38,286 bases of DNA from Gammaproteobacteria bacterium (GTDB lineage: Bacteria > Pseudomonadota > Gammaproteobacteria > UBA4575): the NCBI GenBank assembly GCA_029253965.1, contig JAQWYM010000022.1, forward strand, positions 1-38,286, written 5' to 3'. A program made the position numbers and the translations under genes. Below the pieces are notes generated by a model. The model was given only the letters and a program-made list of their open reading frames with translations, was not told the DNA's origin and ran no database searches. Of this stretch, positions 23,747-33,169 are shown piece after piece (the first letter of the stretch is position 1; each line of letters begins with the position of its first letter).

Positions 23747-25126
23747 CTATACCAGTAATATGGTGGCTAAGCCTAAAAAAGCAAAGATACCAACGACATC
23801 AGTAATCGTCGTCAGCACAACACCGCCTGCTAGCGCTGGATCAATACCATAACGGCGGAGTGCAATTGGAATGAGGACGCCGGCTAAGCCTGCGCAGACT
23901 AAATTAGCGATCATCGCGAGACCAATAACCCAGCCAAGTTGTATATTGCCGAACCAGAGATAGGCAATTAGACCAACAATAACCGCCCAAAAAAGTCCAT
24001 TTAGTACACCGATAGTGAATTCTCGCCAGATGAGGATTTTTGAGTTTGCTGGGCCAATTTGATCTAGTGCAATACCACGAATAACCAAGATTAAGGTTTG
24101 GCTGCCAGCAATACCTCCCATGCTAGCAACCACAGGAATTAACACAGCCAGTACAATTAATTCTTCTAGGGTTGATTGAAATAAGCTAATCACCCAAGCA
24201 GCTAAAAAGGCGGTGGCCATATTCACACCCAGCCATAAGGCTCGCCGTTTAGTTGATTGTGTAACCGGTGCAAACAAGTCTTCCTCTTCAGTTAGACCCG
24301 CCATACTCATCACTGAGTGCTCACCTTCTTCACGAATAACATCAACCACGTCATCAATTGTGATGCGACCGATTAATTTATTGTTTTCATCAATAACCGG
24401 CGCGGTAACAAGATCAAGGTTCTCAAAACGCATGGCCACTTCTTTGTTAGAGAGGCTATGCAATAGTGGGTCAATGCTGTCTTCCATTAAGTCGAGGACG
24501 ACATGGGCTGGATCACTGGTAAGTACTGAGGTCAGTGGCAAACTACCGATGTAATGATCATTTTGATCAACAACAAATAAGGTATCAGTATGCGCAGGGA
24601 GTTCATCCCGTGCCCGCAAATAGCGAAGTACCACATCAATAGTGACCTCTTTGCGCACTGTTACGGTATCGGTATTCATTAGTCCACCCGCACTCTCCTC
24701 ATCAAAGGAGAGGACAGACTCAACGCGCTGACGATCACGGATACTCATAGAACTGAGTGCAGATAGTGCAACCGTTTCAGGTAGGTCAGCTAGCAAGTCA
24801 GCCAAGTCATCTAGCTCAAGGCCTTCTGTCGCTGCCAGCATCTCATCCTGATTCATATTCTTAATCAGGCCACTACGGACCTCTTCACCCACCAACAGCA
24901 GGATTTCACCAAGATCATCAGGGTCTAAGGTATTCCAGATATAAGAGCGCTGAGTATAGGGTACTGATTCGAGCAGTGCGGCAACTTCAGCGGGGTGAAG
25001 GGCGTTAAGAATTCTTGAGGCGCGCTGCAACTCACCAGACTCTAATGCCTGACTAATAACCTGAAGGTTATTGAGTGCTTGAGTTGCTAATTTAGCCATG
25101 GATTCGCTCGAAATTGGACCAGACAA
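23747..25126 (-). CDS. mgtE: Magnesium transporter MgtE
   Basis: Mg2+-gated channel/transporter of the inner membrane, 459 residues. The N-terminal helical domain (about 30-130; LHPAEVAALLESVP, DDLADLLADLPE) precedes a CBS pair (about 140-260; MNTDTVTVRKEVTIDVVLRY and DLVTAPVIDENNKLIGRITI), and five membrane helices end the protein (LGVNMATAFLAAWV, LIPVVASMGGIAGSQT, and so on). The start is TTG with AGGG upstream; ATG at 25099 would remove nine residues. It follows ptsI in the same direction by 86 bases. I saw no M-box in that gap, which is too short for one. Confidence 0.95.
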   Translation of the reverse strand: MSGPISSESMAKLATQALNNLQVISQALESGELQRASRILNALHPAEVAALLESVPYTQRSYIWNTLDPDDLGEILLLVGEEVRSGLIKNMNQDEMLAATEGLELDDLADLLADLPETVALSALSSMSIRDRQRVESVLSFDEESAGGLMNTDTVTVRKEVTIDVVLRYLRARDELPAHTDTLFVVDQNDHYIGSLPLTSVLTSDPAHVVLDLMEDSIDPLLHSLSNKEVAMRFENLDLVTAPVIDENNKLIGRITIDDVVDVIREEGEHSVMSMAGLTEEEDLFAPVTQSTKRRALWLGVNMATAFLAAWVISLFQSTLEELIVLAVLIPVVASMGGIAGSQTLILVIRGIALDQIGPANSKILIWREFTIGVLNGLFWAVIVGLIAYLWFGNIQLGWVIGLAMIANLVCAGLAGVLIPIALRRYGIDPALAGGVVLTTITDVVGIFAFLGLATILLV

Positions 25127-25212
25127 TGGCCCTATTCATTAAACGTGAAACTGAAACTTAGTGTACTTAGATCTGTAGCGAATGCCAAAGAGTTTAGGCT
25201 TAGCGAATTGAG

Positions 25213-26946
25213 TTATGAATTGAGCTGATCAACAAGATGATGAATCTTTGCAGAGGAGATGTGGTCGCTTAGAATATCCTTGCAGGATTCTTCTAGGGCG
25301 GATACATCAGTAGCATTGATAATAGATTTAACCTCTAAGACGCTGGTTGGATGCGTGCTGAACTCACGCAAGCCCATACCCAATAAGAGCTTGGTATAAC
25401 GAATATCTCCCGCCATTTCACCGCACATAGAAACAGGAATACCAGCGCGTTGCCCTGCCTTTAAGGTTAAATGGATTAATTGCAGTACAGCAGGATGCAA
25501 GGGATCATAGAGATAGTTCACAGCCTCATCAATACGGTCAATGGCGAGTGTATATTGAATTAAGTCATTGGTACCAATAGAGAGAAAGTCTAGATTCTTT
25601 GCAAACTGATTGGCGGCTAAGGCTGAGGCCGGAACTTCGATCATGGCGCCGATAGCTAGAGTGTCATCGAATGATTGGTTTTCATTCAGTAGTTCACGCT
25701 TTGCTTGGTTTAGTACCACTAGCGCACTCTGCAATTCATCTTCACTGGTAAGCATAGGGAACATAAGCTTTGTTGGGCCTATGCTGGAAGCTCGGAGGAT
25801 CGCACGCAGTTGTAACTTAAACAGTTCAGTGTCACGTAATGAGCGACGTAAGCCACGTAAACCCAGTGCTGGATTTTGTGCTAGCGGTCCCTGGTACTTA
25901 GGATCAAATTCTTTTTCTGCGCCAAGGTCTAAAGTACGAATAGTGACTGGGCGCCCATTCATGAGGCGTATCACTTTGACATAGGCCTCATACTGCTCGG
26001 CTTCATTTGCGGGCTCGGTACGATCGATATAGAGAAACTCAGTACGGTAAAGACCGACACCATCAGCGCCACAGTTAGCAAGTGCTCGAGTATCATCTAA
26101 TAACTCAACATTGGCCTGTAGCTTGATGATTACATTGTCCTGCGTTTTTGCTGCAACCTCGCGTAGTGAATGTAGTTTTCGCTTGGCTTCTTCAAGAGAC
26201 TTTTGCTTCCCTTGGTAGTTGCTGATGGTGACATTATCAACACCTGCAAGCACCATACCCTCACTACCATCAACAATAACTGTTTCAGTATTCTTTAGCA
26301 GTAATCTAGCGCCAGACACGCCAACCACAGCTGGGATACCTAGGCTGCGAGCAATGATCGCGGTATGTGATAGCGGCCCACCTAACTCAGTGATGAAGCC
26401 GGCGATATGTTGATTTTGTAGAAGAACGGTATCAGCTGGGGTCAAATCATCAGCAACAATAATGCTGCCGGCCAAAGTTTGTACTTCGTCACTAACAAGA
26501 TACTGTTGGTCAAAGAGAATTTTTTGGATGAGATGAATAACATGATCAATATCATTCTGTCGTGTCCGCAGATACTCGTCTTCCATTTTTTCAAAGACAG
26601 AAACAACTTGGTCACGCTGGATTTTCAGTGCCCACTCGGCATTACAATGGCGACTGCGTATTAAATCAACTGGCACCTCTGAGAGCATAGAGTCATCAAG
26701 CATCAAAAGATGTGAGCCAATAAAAGCAGCGATGTCTTTGGGTGCGTCAGCGGGCACACTGTTTTGGATGTCATGTAGTTGCTGGGTGGCGGTAGCGACT
26801 GCAGACTGGAAGCGTTGTACTTCAGCTTCTACCTCAGTAGCTTTAAGGTGGCGTTCATAAATCTCAAGCGAGCTGCGCTGCAGGATGTGAACAGCACCAA
26901 TAGCGACACCACGCGAAACACCTAAACCACTAATCATTAATGCCAT
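25213..26946 (-). CDS. ptsI: Phosphoenolpyruvate-protein phosphotransferase (PTS enzyme I)
   Basis: Takes phosphate from PEP and passes it to HPr. The 577 residues match standard EI without a GAF domain, so it is the PtsI rather than the PtsP type. The active His194 is in ELGGPLSHTAIIARS, and the PEP-binding barrel has LYRTEFLYIDR, RTLDLGAEKEF, IGTNDLIQYTLAIDR and catalytic Cys in VSMCGEMAGD. It sits 3 bases after the HPr gene, and no EIIB or EIIC is near, so the chain likely works in regulation. Confidence 0.95.
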   Translation of the reverse strand: MALMISGLGVSRGVAIGAVHILQRSSLEIYERHLKATEVEAEVQRFQSAVATATQQLHDIQNSVPADAPKDIAAFIGSHLLMLDDSMLSEVPVDLIRSRHCNAEWALKIQRDQVVSVFEKMEDEYLRTRQNDIDHVIHLIQKILFDQQYLVSDEVQTLAGSIIVADDLTPADTVLLQNQHIAGFITELGGPLSHTAIIARSLGIPAVVGVSGARLLLKNTETVIVDGSEGMVLAGVDNVTISNYQGKQKSLEEAKRKLHSLREVAAKTQDNVIIKLQANVELLDDTRALANCGADGVGLYRTEFLYIDRTEPANEAEQYEAYVKVIRLMNGRPVTIRTLDLGAEKEFDPKYQGPLAQNPALGLRGLRRSLRDTELFKLQLRAILRASSIGPTKLMFPMLTSEDELQSALVVLNQAKRELLNENQSFDDTLAIGAMIEVPASALAANQFAKNLDFLSIGTNDLIQYTLAIDRIDEAVNYLYDPLHPAVLQLIHLTLKAGQRAGIPVSMCGEMAGDIRYTKLLLGMGLREFSTHPTSVLEVKSIINATDVSALEESCKDILSDHISSAKIHHLVDQLNS

Positions 26947-26949
26947 GAT

Positions 26950-27231
26950 CTACTCTTCTTCACCAAAGCGGTCGGCGACTAAGGTGCGCAGTTTTTCCAT
27001 TGCCGCATCAGCGTCTTCACCGGTGATATATAAAGTGATTGTAGAGCCCTGACTTGCTGCTAACATCATCACGCCCATTATGCTTTTTCCATTGACACGA
27101 CGACTGTCTTTTTCAACTTCAATGCTGGCTGAAAATTCAGCCGAGATGGAGACAAACTTTGCTGCCGCTCGTGCATGCAGTCCGAGCTTATTACAAATAG
27201 TTAATGCTTCTTGGATTGAATGGTCACTCAT
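26950..27231 (-). CDS. ptsH: Phosphocarrier protein HPr
   Basis: A 93-residue HPr. The phosphoacceptor His19 is in KLGLHARAAAKFV and the regulatory Ser49 in NGKSIMGVMMLAAS, matching the substrate site of HPr kinase, whose gene lies three genes upstream. It carries phosphate from EI to EIIA-Man and probably EIIA-Ntr. Its ATG overlaps the end of the EIIA-Man gene by 4 bases. Confidence 0.95.
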   Translation of the reverse strand: MSDHSIQEALTICNKLGLHARAAAKFVSISAEFSASIEVEKDSRRVNGKSIMGVMMLAASQGSTITLYITGEDADAAMEKLRTLVADRFGEEE

Positions 27232-27617
27232 GAGCAGACAATGATCCCATCTTTACCACCATCAAAGGCAGTAACACTAAGTGCTTCCAGTGACTGCTGT
27301 GGGTAGTTGAAGATGCGTAAAAGCATTGGAAGATTAACGCCAGAAATCACTTTGCTTAATGATGTGGTCGCGAGACGGTTAGCAATATTACTAGGTGTGG
27401 ATCCATAGGCGTCGGTGAGTATGAGAACGCCATCACCTTGATCTAGTTTGGAAAGCATCCCGGTATTACTGCTGGCTATTAAATCAGGATCACAGTTTTG
27501 TGATACTGAAAGTGACCTGCATGATAAAGGAGCTTTACCACCAAAGGTTGACGTTGCAATCTTGATTAGTTGTTCTGCAAGCTCGCCATGAGAGACGATT
27601 AAAACGCTAACACTCAT
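27228..27617 (-). CDS. PTS system EIIA component, mannose type
   Basis: A stand-alone EIIA-Man domain of 129 residues. The phosphoacceptor His10 is in LIVSHGELAEQLI, and the family segment ILTDAYGSTPSNIANRL (about 75-91) is intact. With no mannose EIIB, EIIC or EIID gene beside it, it probably has a regulatory role, as in other Proteobacteria with HprK. It lies 28 bases after rapZ and overlaps ptsH by 4 bases. Confidence 0.93.
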   Translation of the reverse strand: MSVSVLIVSHGELAEQLIKIATSTFGGKAPLSCRSLSVSQNCDPDLIASSNTGMLSKLDQGDGVLILTDAYGSTPSNIANRLATTSLSKVISGVNLPMLLRIFNYPQQSLEALSVTAFDGGKDGIIVCS

Positions 27618-27645
27618 ATTAATTATAGTTCCAAAATTTTATATC

Positions 27646-28521
27646 TTAATTCTCTAATTCACGATGACGAATAATCGTACGAAACAAAGCATCTTGCTGT
27701 AAGAATTTAGCTAACTCATTGACGCAGTAAACTGAACGATGTTGTCCACCCGTGCAGCCAATAGAAATAGTTAAGTAACTACGGTCTTCAGCATTAAAGA
27801 ACGGAATCCATTGTCGCATAAAATTTTGAATTGATATTATCATCTCTACAGCTTCACTTTGTTGACTTAAATAGTCTTGTACTAGGCGATCATGGCCAGT
27901 GAGCTCACGAAGTTGCGGCTGCCAGTAAGGATTTGGTAGGCAGCGTACATCAAACATATAGTCTGAGTCATTTGGGCTCCCATATTTAAAGCCAAAAGAC
28001 TGAAGAACGACTGTCAGCCCAAGTGGGCTTATTTTAGTGTCATTCTCAATAATAATATTTTTAATTAGGTGGCGAAACTGGCGAACATTACTTTGACTGC
28101 TATCTAATTTGAGATCAGCTGCAGTTGCCAGTTCTGATAAATTTTCTATCTCAGTATCAATAGCTTCTACTAGAGAATTATTCTGGTCACTTAAGGGGTG
28201 TTTGCGGCGCGTTTCACTATAGCGTTTGATGAGCGTGCTTTTTTCTGCGTTGATGAAGAGCAGGTCAACATGGTGACCCTTAACTTTCAAGTTTTTTATG
28301 AAATGCAGTAGTAGATCCAACTCTACTTTTTTTGAATTTGCGCTAATACCGATGGCGAGTTGTTCATAGCGTGTTCCATCAGTAGCGATGCATTTTTCGA
28401 TCAATTCAGGGAGTAATGCACTGGGTGCATTATCAATGCAGTAATAGCCATAATCTTCAAAAGTATTTAAGGCGATGGACTTGCCTGAGCCTGAGAGGCC
28501 AGCAATGAAGATTATCTTCAT
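27646..28521 (-). CDS. rapZ: RNase adapter protein RapZ (YvcJ family)
   Basis: A 291-residue nucleotide-binding adapter. Walker A is GLSGSGKS (8-15). The C-terminal half has FKYGSPNDSDYMFDVRCLPN and the conserved GCTGGQHRSVY, the RNA- and GlcN6P-sensing part in E. coli RapZ, where it guides RNase E to the sRNA GlmZ. Whether a GlmZ-like RNA exists here is not visible. Its start overlaps the hprK stop by 4 bases, so both are coupled. Confidence 0.96.
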   Translation of the reverse strand: MKIIFIAGLSGSGKSIALNTFEDYGYYCIDNAPSALLPELIEKCIATDGTRYEQLAIGISANSKKVELDLLLHFIKNLKVKGHHVDLLFINAEKSTLIKRYSETRRKHPLSDQNNSLVEAIDTEIENLSELATAADLKLDSSQSNVRQFRHLIKNIIIENDTKISPLGLTVVLQSFGFKYGSPNDSDYMFDVRCLPNPYWQPQLRELTGHDRLVQDYLSQQSEAVEMIISIQNFMRQWIPFFNAEDRSYLTISIGCTGGQHRSVYCVNELAKFLQQDALFRTIIRHRELEN

Positions 28522-29462
28522 TCTCCCCCACGGTCCTCTGATATAGCTTTATGCTGACGTTTGATGAAGTCAGCAGAGGCGTCATGGCCACTTCGGCGGA
28601 GAAGGTGGTTACGCACAGCTGCTTCTGCGAGCACTGCAAGGTTTCTGCCTGGGGCCACTGGTAACGGTATGACTGGAATATCTAGACCAAGAATATTCTT
28701 GGTGTCTTGAATGCTGCTTAAGCGGTCTTCAGGTGCTTGATTGAATGGCGTTAAATGTAGAATTAAGCGTAAATATTTACTGAGTTTAATCGATGAATCA
28801 CCATACATCTCTCGTATATTGAGAACACCCAAGCCACGCACCTCAAGAAAATCTAGAAGGACAGGTGGGCATTTTCCGGTAATGGTATCTGGAGAGACGC
28901 GCATAAACTCAGGTGCATCATCAGCAATTAAGCGATGACCACGAGTAATTAATTCTAGGGCTAGTTCACTTTTACCTAAGCCACTGGCGCCAGTAAGTAA
29001 AACACCCAGGCTGATAATCTCCATAAACACACCATGCAGAATTTCTTTGTCAGCAAGAGAGTGTGATAAGAAATATCTTAGTCGTGTAATTACTTCAGTT
29101 GAGGAAGTGCTTGAGCAAAAGATAGGTTTTTGATACTGCTTGGCGAAGCGCTCTAAAATAGTGGGCGGTTGTAAACTATCAGAAACACAGACCGCAACAG
29201 TTGATGCCGCAAACATTCGAGTGAGGACTTGTTCTTTTTCTATCTCAGGAAGATTGGAAATATAATTCTTTTCTATGCTACCAATGACCTGCACCTGACT
29301 GGTATGGATGGAATTAAAATAGCCAACCAGGCTGGCTGAATCATCACTGAAGCTATGGTGAGAAAAAGGGTTATTTAGAAACTCAGCACCCGCCCATACC
29401 GAGAGGTTAAGCTTTTCTCCAAACGTTTCTAAGATCGATGCGGGGGTGATCTGCTCATGCAT
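28518..29462 (-). CDS. hprK: HPr kinase/phosphorylase
   Basis: Phosphorylates HPr on Ser and reverses it. The 314 residues match the family. Walker A is GASGLGKSE (158-166), followed by RGHRLIADDAPEF, and the HprK signature LEVRGLGVLNIREMYG is at about 206-221; His143 (LHGVFMEI) is conserved. HPr in this operon has the matching Ser49, so Ser phosphorylation is likely to operate. It is 21 bases downstream of ptsN, linking nitrogen-type PTS with HPr control. E. coli lacks this gene. Confidence 0.96.
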   Translation of the reverse strand: MHEQITPASILETFGEKLNLSVWAGAEFLNNPFSHHSFSDDSASLVGYFNSIHTSQVQVIGSIEKNYISNLPEIEKEQVLTRMFAASTVAVCVSDSLQPPTILERFAKQYQKPIFCSSTSSTEVITRLRYFLSHSLADKEILHGVFMEIISLGVLLTGASGLGKSELALELITRGHRLIADDAPEFMRVSPDTITGKCPPVLLDFLEVRGLGVLNIREMYGDSSIKLSKYLRLILHLTPFNQAPEDRLSSIQDTKNILGLDIPVIPLPVAPGRNLAVLAEAAVRNHLLRRSGHDASADFIKRQHKAISEDRGGE

Positions 29463-29483
29463 GAAGGGCTCTTTTTTATGGTG

Positions 29484-29960
29484 TTAGATGGTTTGGTGAT
29501 CGTTATCTATCATTAGCGCATCTAGCAATGCCTGTGCATTGTGGCACTCGCGTAGACGCACACGATTTTCTTTGTCAGAAAGAAATTGAGCTAATTCAGA
29601 GAGAGTTTCTAGATGTTCTTGATTGGCTTCCTGTGGAACTAATAAAGCAAAGATAAGATCAACAGGCTTGTCATCTGGGGCATCAAATTCAATGCCGCTA
29701 TCTAACTTGATTACTGCACCACGGATCTCACTAACATTATCGATACGACAATGGGGTATAGCGACACCATGGCCTAAAGCGGTGCAGCCCAAACGTTCTC
29801 GAGCTTGCAGTTCAATACTGATTTGAGTGTTTTGAACTCTTTCAAGTCCGGTGCTTAATAGTTCACCTAGAATCTCAAAGACACGCTTTTGACTGCTCAT
29901 TTCACCGCTGACAACAATACGATCAGTGTCTAAATATTGGCCTAATTTTGAATCTTTCAT
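29484..29960 (-). CDS. ptsN: PTS IIA-like nitrogen-regulatory protein PtsN (EIIA-Ntr)
   Basis: A 158-residue EIIA-Fru/Ntr domain. The phosphoacceptor His70 is in LGHGVAIPHCRIDN, and the opening and closing segments (QKRVFEILGELL; LETLSELAQFLSDKENR) are typical. It regulates K+ uptake and nitrogen and carbon balance in Proteobacteria. It follows hpf by 27 bases in the rpoN operon, the usual place for the gene. Confidence 0.96.
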   Translation of the reverse strand: MKDSKLGQYLDTDRIVVSGEMSSQKRVFEILGELLSTGLERVQNTQISIELQARERLGCTALGHGVAIPHCRIDNVSEIRGAVIKLDSGIEFDAPDDKPVDLIFALLVPQEANQEHLETLSELAQFLSDKENRVRLRECHNAQALLDALMIDNDHQTI

Positions 29961-29987
29961 GATTACTCAATAATAAATCTGAAGCCT

Positions 29988-30314
29988 TCAGGGCTGCACT
30001 AGTTTTCGGTGCATGCCTTCATGCTTGTGATGATCTTTAGTTTTTTCTTTATGTTTAACAATTTGGCGATCAAGTTTATCAATTAATTGGTCAATAGCGG
30101 CATACATATCTTCGGATGTTGACTCTGCAAAAATTGTGTTCTGACTCACCAGTAGGGAGGCTTCTGCGTGGTGTCGCTGTTTTTCTACAGAGAGCACAAT
30201 ATGAGCATTAATGACGCGATCAAAATGACGTTCAAGACGCTTGAATTTTTCATGTACATGGTCGTGGAGGGAAGGTGTAACATCAATGTGTTGCCCTGTT
30301 AACTCAATTTTCAT
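29988..30314 (-). CDS. hpf: Ribosome hibernation promoting factor, short form
   Basis: A 108-residue HPF/YfiA protein that binds the ribosome and inactivates it in slow growth. The beta-alpha-beta fold is seen as MKIELTGQHIDVTPSLHDHV, then HAEASLLVSQNTIFAEST and EDMYAAIDQLIDKLDRQIVKH, with a His/Lys tail and no long C-terminal dimerisation domain. A candidate promoter and hairpin lie in the 96-base gap after rpoN, so hpf and the PTS genes may be transcribed apart from rpoN as well. Confidence 0.95.
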   Translation of the reverse strand: MKIELTGQHIDVTPSLHDHVHEKFKRLERHFDRVINAHIVLSVEKQRHHAEASLLVSQNTIFAESTSEDMYAAIDQLIDKLDRQIVKHKEKTKDHHKHEGMHRKLVQP

Positions 30315-30356
30315 ATCTACCTCCTAGATATCGGTTTCATGATTATCTGTAATTCC

Positions 30357-30384
30357 AGTATAGGCTAGGCATAGATGAGCGCAA
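30357..30384 (-). promoter_or_regulatory. Candidate sigma-70 promoter for hpf and the downstream PTS genes
   Basis: On the - strand TTGCGC (30384-30379) and TATACT (30362-30357) are 16 bases apart, with the -10 close to consensus. It overlaps the hairpin at 30367-30402. Its start point would be near 30350, leaving a leader of about 35 bases before hpf. Confidence 0.45.
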
Positions 30385-30402
30385 GTTAGTTCATCTATGC
30401 CT
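30367..30402 (-). terminator. 12-bp perfect hairpin between rpoN and hpf
   Basis: AGGCATAGATGA (30367-30378) and TCATCTATGCCT (30391-30402) form a perfect 12-bp stem with a 12-base loop, just after the rpoN stop (30411). No U tract follows on the - strand, so it may attenuate, stabilise or mark an RNA processing site rather than end transcription. Confidence 0.55.
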
Positions 30403-30410
30403 GATTAGAA

Positions 30411-31850
30411 TTATAGGCTCTTACGAGCACTTGAGGCCGCAATATGGAGGCTTTCGCGGTATTTAGCTACCGTACGTCTCGCAACATTGATGCCTTTTTC
30501 TTCAAGAATCTTTGAAAGCTTGCTATCGCTCAATGGTTTTGAGTGACTTTCCTCACTAATGAGTTTTTTGATCATCGCTTGGATCGCGGTTGCGGAGCAG
30601 ACACCGCCATCACGCGTACCGACATGGCTGGAGAAAAAGTATTTGAACTCGAAGATCCCACGCGGTGTATGCATATATTTATTCGTTGTAACACGCGAGA
30701 CAGTTGATTCATGTAGCTCTAAATCATCCGCAATATCACGCAGAACCATAGGCGTCATGGCCTCTGGTCCCTGCTCAAAAAATGGCTGTTGATGTGCGAC
30801 GATGGCGCTGGCGACACGGAGCAAGGTGTCATTACGATTTTGTAAGCTCTTAATGAACCAACGCGCTTCTTGTAAATGCTTGCGTATGTAGCCATTAGCT
30901 TCGTTATTCTTTTTATTCTCAGCTAGATCGGCATAAGCTTGATTGATTTTTAGTTTCGGCGAGATGTCACTATTGAGCTCTACTCGCCAACTTGTGCTGG
31001 TGCGTATTATGCTCACATCGGGGATGACATAGTCTGGTCGAATATTAGATATCTGTGCACCTGGACGAGGGTTTAATGACTGGATTAGGTTGATTACGAG
31101 TTCTAAGTCTTTAGTACTAAGATCTAACTTACGCTGAAGCAAGCGTAAATCACGTTTGCCTAAGGCATCAATATAGTGCTGAACGAGGATTCTAGCTGTA
31201 GCAAGAAAGGGCGTGTCATCGTCTAGCTGCTGTAGCTGTAAGTCTAAACACTCACTTAGATTCTGTGAACCACTGCCTACTGGATCTAGTTGTTGAATGA
31301 GGTGTAATACTGAGACTAATTCATCTAGCTCTAGTTCAGGTAAAGATTCTAAAAGATCTTGATAAATAGTTTCAATGCTATCGCATAAATAACCATCCAC
31401 ATCGATTTCATCTATCAATGTGTAGGCTAAAGCACGATCTGTCTCACTCAGATGGATGAGGTTGATTTGATCAGATAAATGTTGTTTTAGAGACTCACCA
31501 GCACCGCTTTCATTAGCATAGATATCAACTACTGGCTGGCTGCTGGCCTCTCGATAAACGCTGGCCTCAGGATAGGTGTCCTCCCAATTACTATCTATGG
31601 GTAAGTCTTCACTGAGTGTCTGTTGTTCAGCATCAATTTCTTTTTCACTGCTGTCCTTATCTTTCGATTCAGCAGTGTCATCAGTATCAAAATCCTCATC
31701 TTTTTCAAGCAAAGGGTTTGATTCAAAAAGGTCTTGAATTTCACTTTGTAGTTCCAACGACGAAAGCTGCAATAAGCGGATTGCTTGTTGCAGTTGAGGC
31801 GTAATCGAGAGTGATTGCCCGAGGCGAAGTTGCAGAGCAGGTTTTAACAT
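30411..31850 (-). CDS. rpoN: RNA polymerase sigma-54 factor
   Basis: Sigma-54 of 479 residues. The N-terminal activator region is LKPALQLRLGQSLSITPQLQ then QAIRLLQLSSLELQSEIQ. An acidic region II (about 52-90, many Asp, Glu and Ser) follows, then the core-binding region, the HTH (about 370-390), and the RpoN box ARRTVAKYRE (about 456-465). It serves enhancer-dependent promoters under bEBP control. It stands between lptB and hpf, as in most Gammaproteobacteria. Confidence 0.97.
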   Translation of the reverse strand: MLKPALQLRLGQSLSITPQLQQAIRLLQLSSLELQSEIQDLFESNPLLEKDEDFDTDDTAESKDKDSSEKEIDAEQQTLSEDLPIDSNWEDTYPEASVYREASSQPVVDIYANESGAGESLKQHLSDQINLIHLSETDRALAYTLIDEIDVDGYLCDSIETIYQDLLESLPELELDELVSVLHLIQQLDPVGSGSQNLSECLDLQLQQLDDDTPFLATARILVQHYIDALGKRDLRLLQRKLDLSTKDLELVINLIQSLNPRPGAQISNIRPDYVIPDVSIIRTSTSWRVELNSDISPKLKINQAYADLAENKKNNEANGYIRKHLQEARWFIKSLQNRNDTLLRVASAIVAHQQPFFEQGPEAMTPMVLRDIADDLELHESTVSRVTTNKYMHTPRGIFEFKYFFSSHVGTRDGGVCSATAIQAMIKKLISEESHSKPLSDSKLSKILEEKGINVARRTVAKYRESLHIAASSARKSL

Positions 31851-31929
31851 GCTGTTAGTATGACTTGATTACTTGCGGAAATCACAGTTTAAATGATTGC
31901 TCTATAGTGCGCGTTACGATCTGTTACAG

Positions 31930-32655
31930 CTACAGAGAAAAATCATTACCTAGGTAAACTGCACGTACCTTTTGATTGGCGAGTAGTTCGGCAGTTGAAC
32001 CCTGCGCTATGATTTTTCCTTGATTAAGGATGTAAGCGCTGGAGCAGATGGATAATGTTTCACGCACATTATGATCTGTTATCAGTAAGCCAATGCCACG
32101 ATTTGTAAGCTGTTTGAGTAAGCGCTGAATATCAACTACTGAGATTGGATCGACGCCAGCAAAAGGCTCATCCAATAGAATAAACTTTGGCTCCATCGCT
32201 AATGCACGAGCAATTTCTACGCGTCGTCGTTCACCGCCAGAAAGGCTTATACCTTTGCTATGACGAATAGCTTCAATTTGGAGTTCTATAAGTAATCTTT
32301 CGCAGTGATCGTAGCGATCTTCTTTCGTTAGGTCTTTGCGTAATTCAAGGATAGCTAGGATATTTTTTTCTACCGAGAGACCACGAAAAACAGAAGCTTC
32401 CTGTGGCAGATAGCCTACACCGTGCATCGCACGTTGGTGCATAGCCTTGCTGGTGAGGTCTATCTCATCAAGACCGATGCTGCCAGAATCAGTGGAAACC
32501 AATCCAGCCAACATATAAAAGCTGGTTGTTTTCCCGGCGCCATTAGGCCCGAGTAGGCCAACTATCTGGCCGCTCTCAACACTAATATCTACGTTCTCAA
32601 CAACCTGTCGTTGCTTGTACTTTTTGCAAAGACCTTTAGCCCAAAGTCGACTCAT
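31930..32655 (-). CDS. lptB: Lipopolysaccharide export ABC transporter ATPase LptB
   Basis: Cytoplasmic ATPase that powers LPS extraction with LptFG. The 241 residues match E. coli LptB. Walker A is GPNGAGKTT (36-44), signature LSGGE (138-142), and Walker B FILLDE (158-163) with the following PFAGVDP. It starts 10 bases after the lptA stop and is followed by rpoN, the standard gene order. Confidence 0.97.
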   Translation of the reverse strand: MSRLWAKGLCKKYKQRQVVENVDISVESGQIVGLLGPNGAGKTTSFYMLAGLVSTDSGSIGLDEIDLTSKAMHQRAMHGVGYLPQEASVFRGLSVEKNILAILELRKDLTKEDRYDHCERLLIELQIEAIRHSKGISLSGGERRRVEIARALAMEPKFILLDEPFAGVDPISVVDIQRLLKQLTNRGIGLLITDHNVRETLSICSSAYILNQGKIIAQGSTAELLANQKVRAVYLGNDFSL

Positions 32656-32665
32656 ATTAGAAATT

Positions 32666-33169
32666 TTAGTTGCCGGTTTCTGTATTAGGCATGATCATGA
32701 TTTCGACGCGATCGGTCTTAGTGCCGGCATCAATCAAACCCTCATCTAAGTAGTAGATGATATGTTCACTATGAAATACGCTGTCGTTCTCAGTGATCTT
32801 GCCGCGACGAAATAATTCAACCCGATCCTCAAGTTTATAAAAATGCATCTCTTCAGCTTCAGAGAATAAAATATCACCATCGTCAGCTGTCTCTTGGTAG
32901 CTGGCGAGTTCACCTAGTGAAATCATTTTGCTGACTTTGCGCTCCAGCATAAAGATAGTCACGGTGTCGCCAGTGATGATGGTTGTACCTTGAACCATTC
33001 TGACGTTACCACGATAGATGCTGATACCTGTCTTGTCATTAAGCTCAGCGGTATCGGCTGTAATATGAAGTGGCTGCTCACTGTCATCACTGCGTGCATA
33101 GGCTTGCCCCATGCTCATACTGATGCTCACTAGTAGGGCTAGAAAGTTTAGCGTTCGCTGCTTGATCAT
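32666..33169 (-). CDS. lptA: Lipopolysaccharide transport periplasmic protein LptA
   Basis: A 167-residue periplasmic bridge protein with a signal peptide ([15 protein letters not shown], cut near AYARS). The OstA-like beta-jellyroll is seen in [31 protein letters not shown] (by parts, about 34-64), and [27 protein letters not shown]. It passes LPS from LptC to LptD. The upstream neighbour is kdsC rather than the expected lptC, and the 92-base gap between them cannot code for one. Confidence 0.94.
   Translation of the reverse strand: MIKQRTLNFLALLVSISMSMGQAYARSDDSEQPLHITADTAELNDKTGISIYRGNVRMVQGTTIITGDTVTIFMLERKVSKMISLGELASYQETADDGDILFSEAEEMHFYKLEDRVELFRRGKITENDSVFHSEHIIYYLDEGLIDAGTKTDRVEIMIMPNTETGN

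Noticed and set aside
25127-25212. M-box magnesium riboswitch before mgtE
   Set aside because: The 86-base gap is too short and no conserved M-box pairing was seen.
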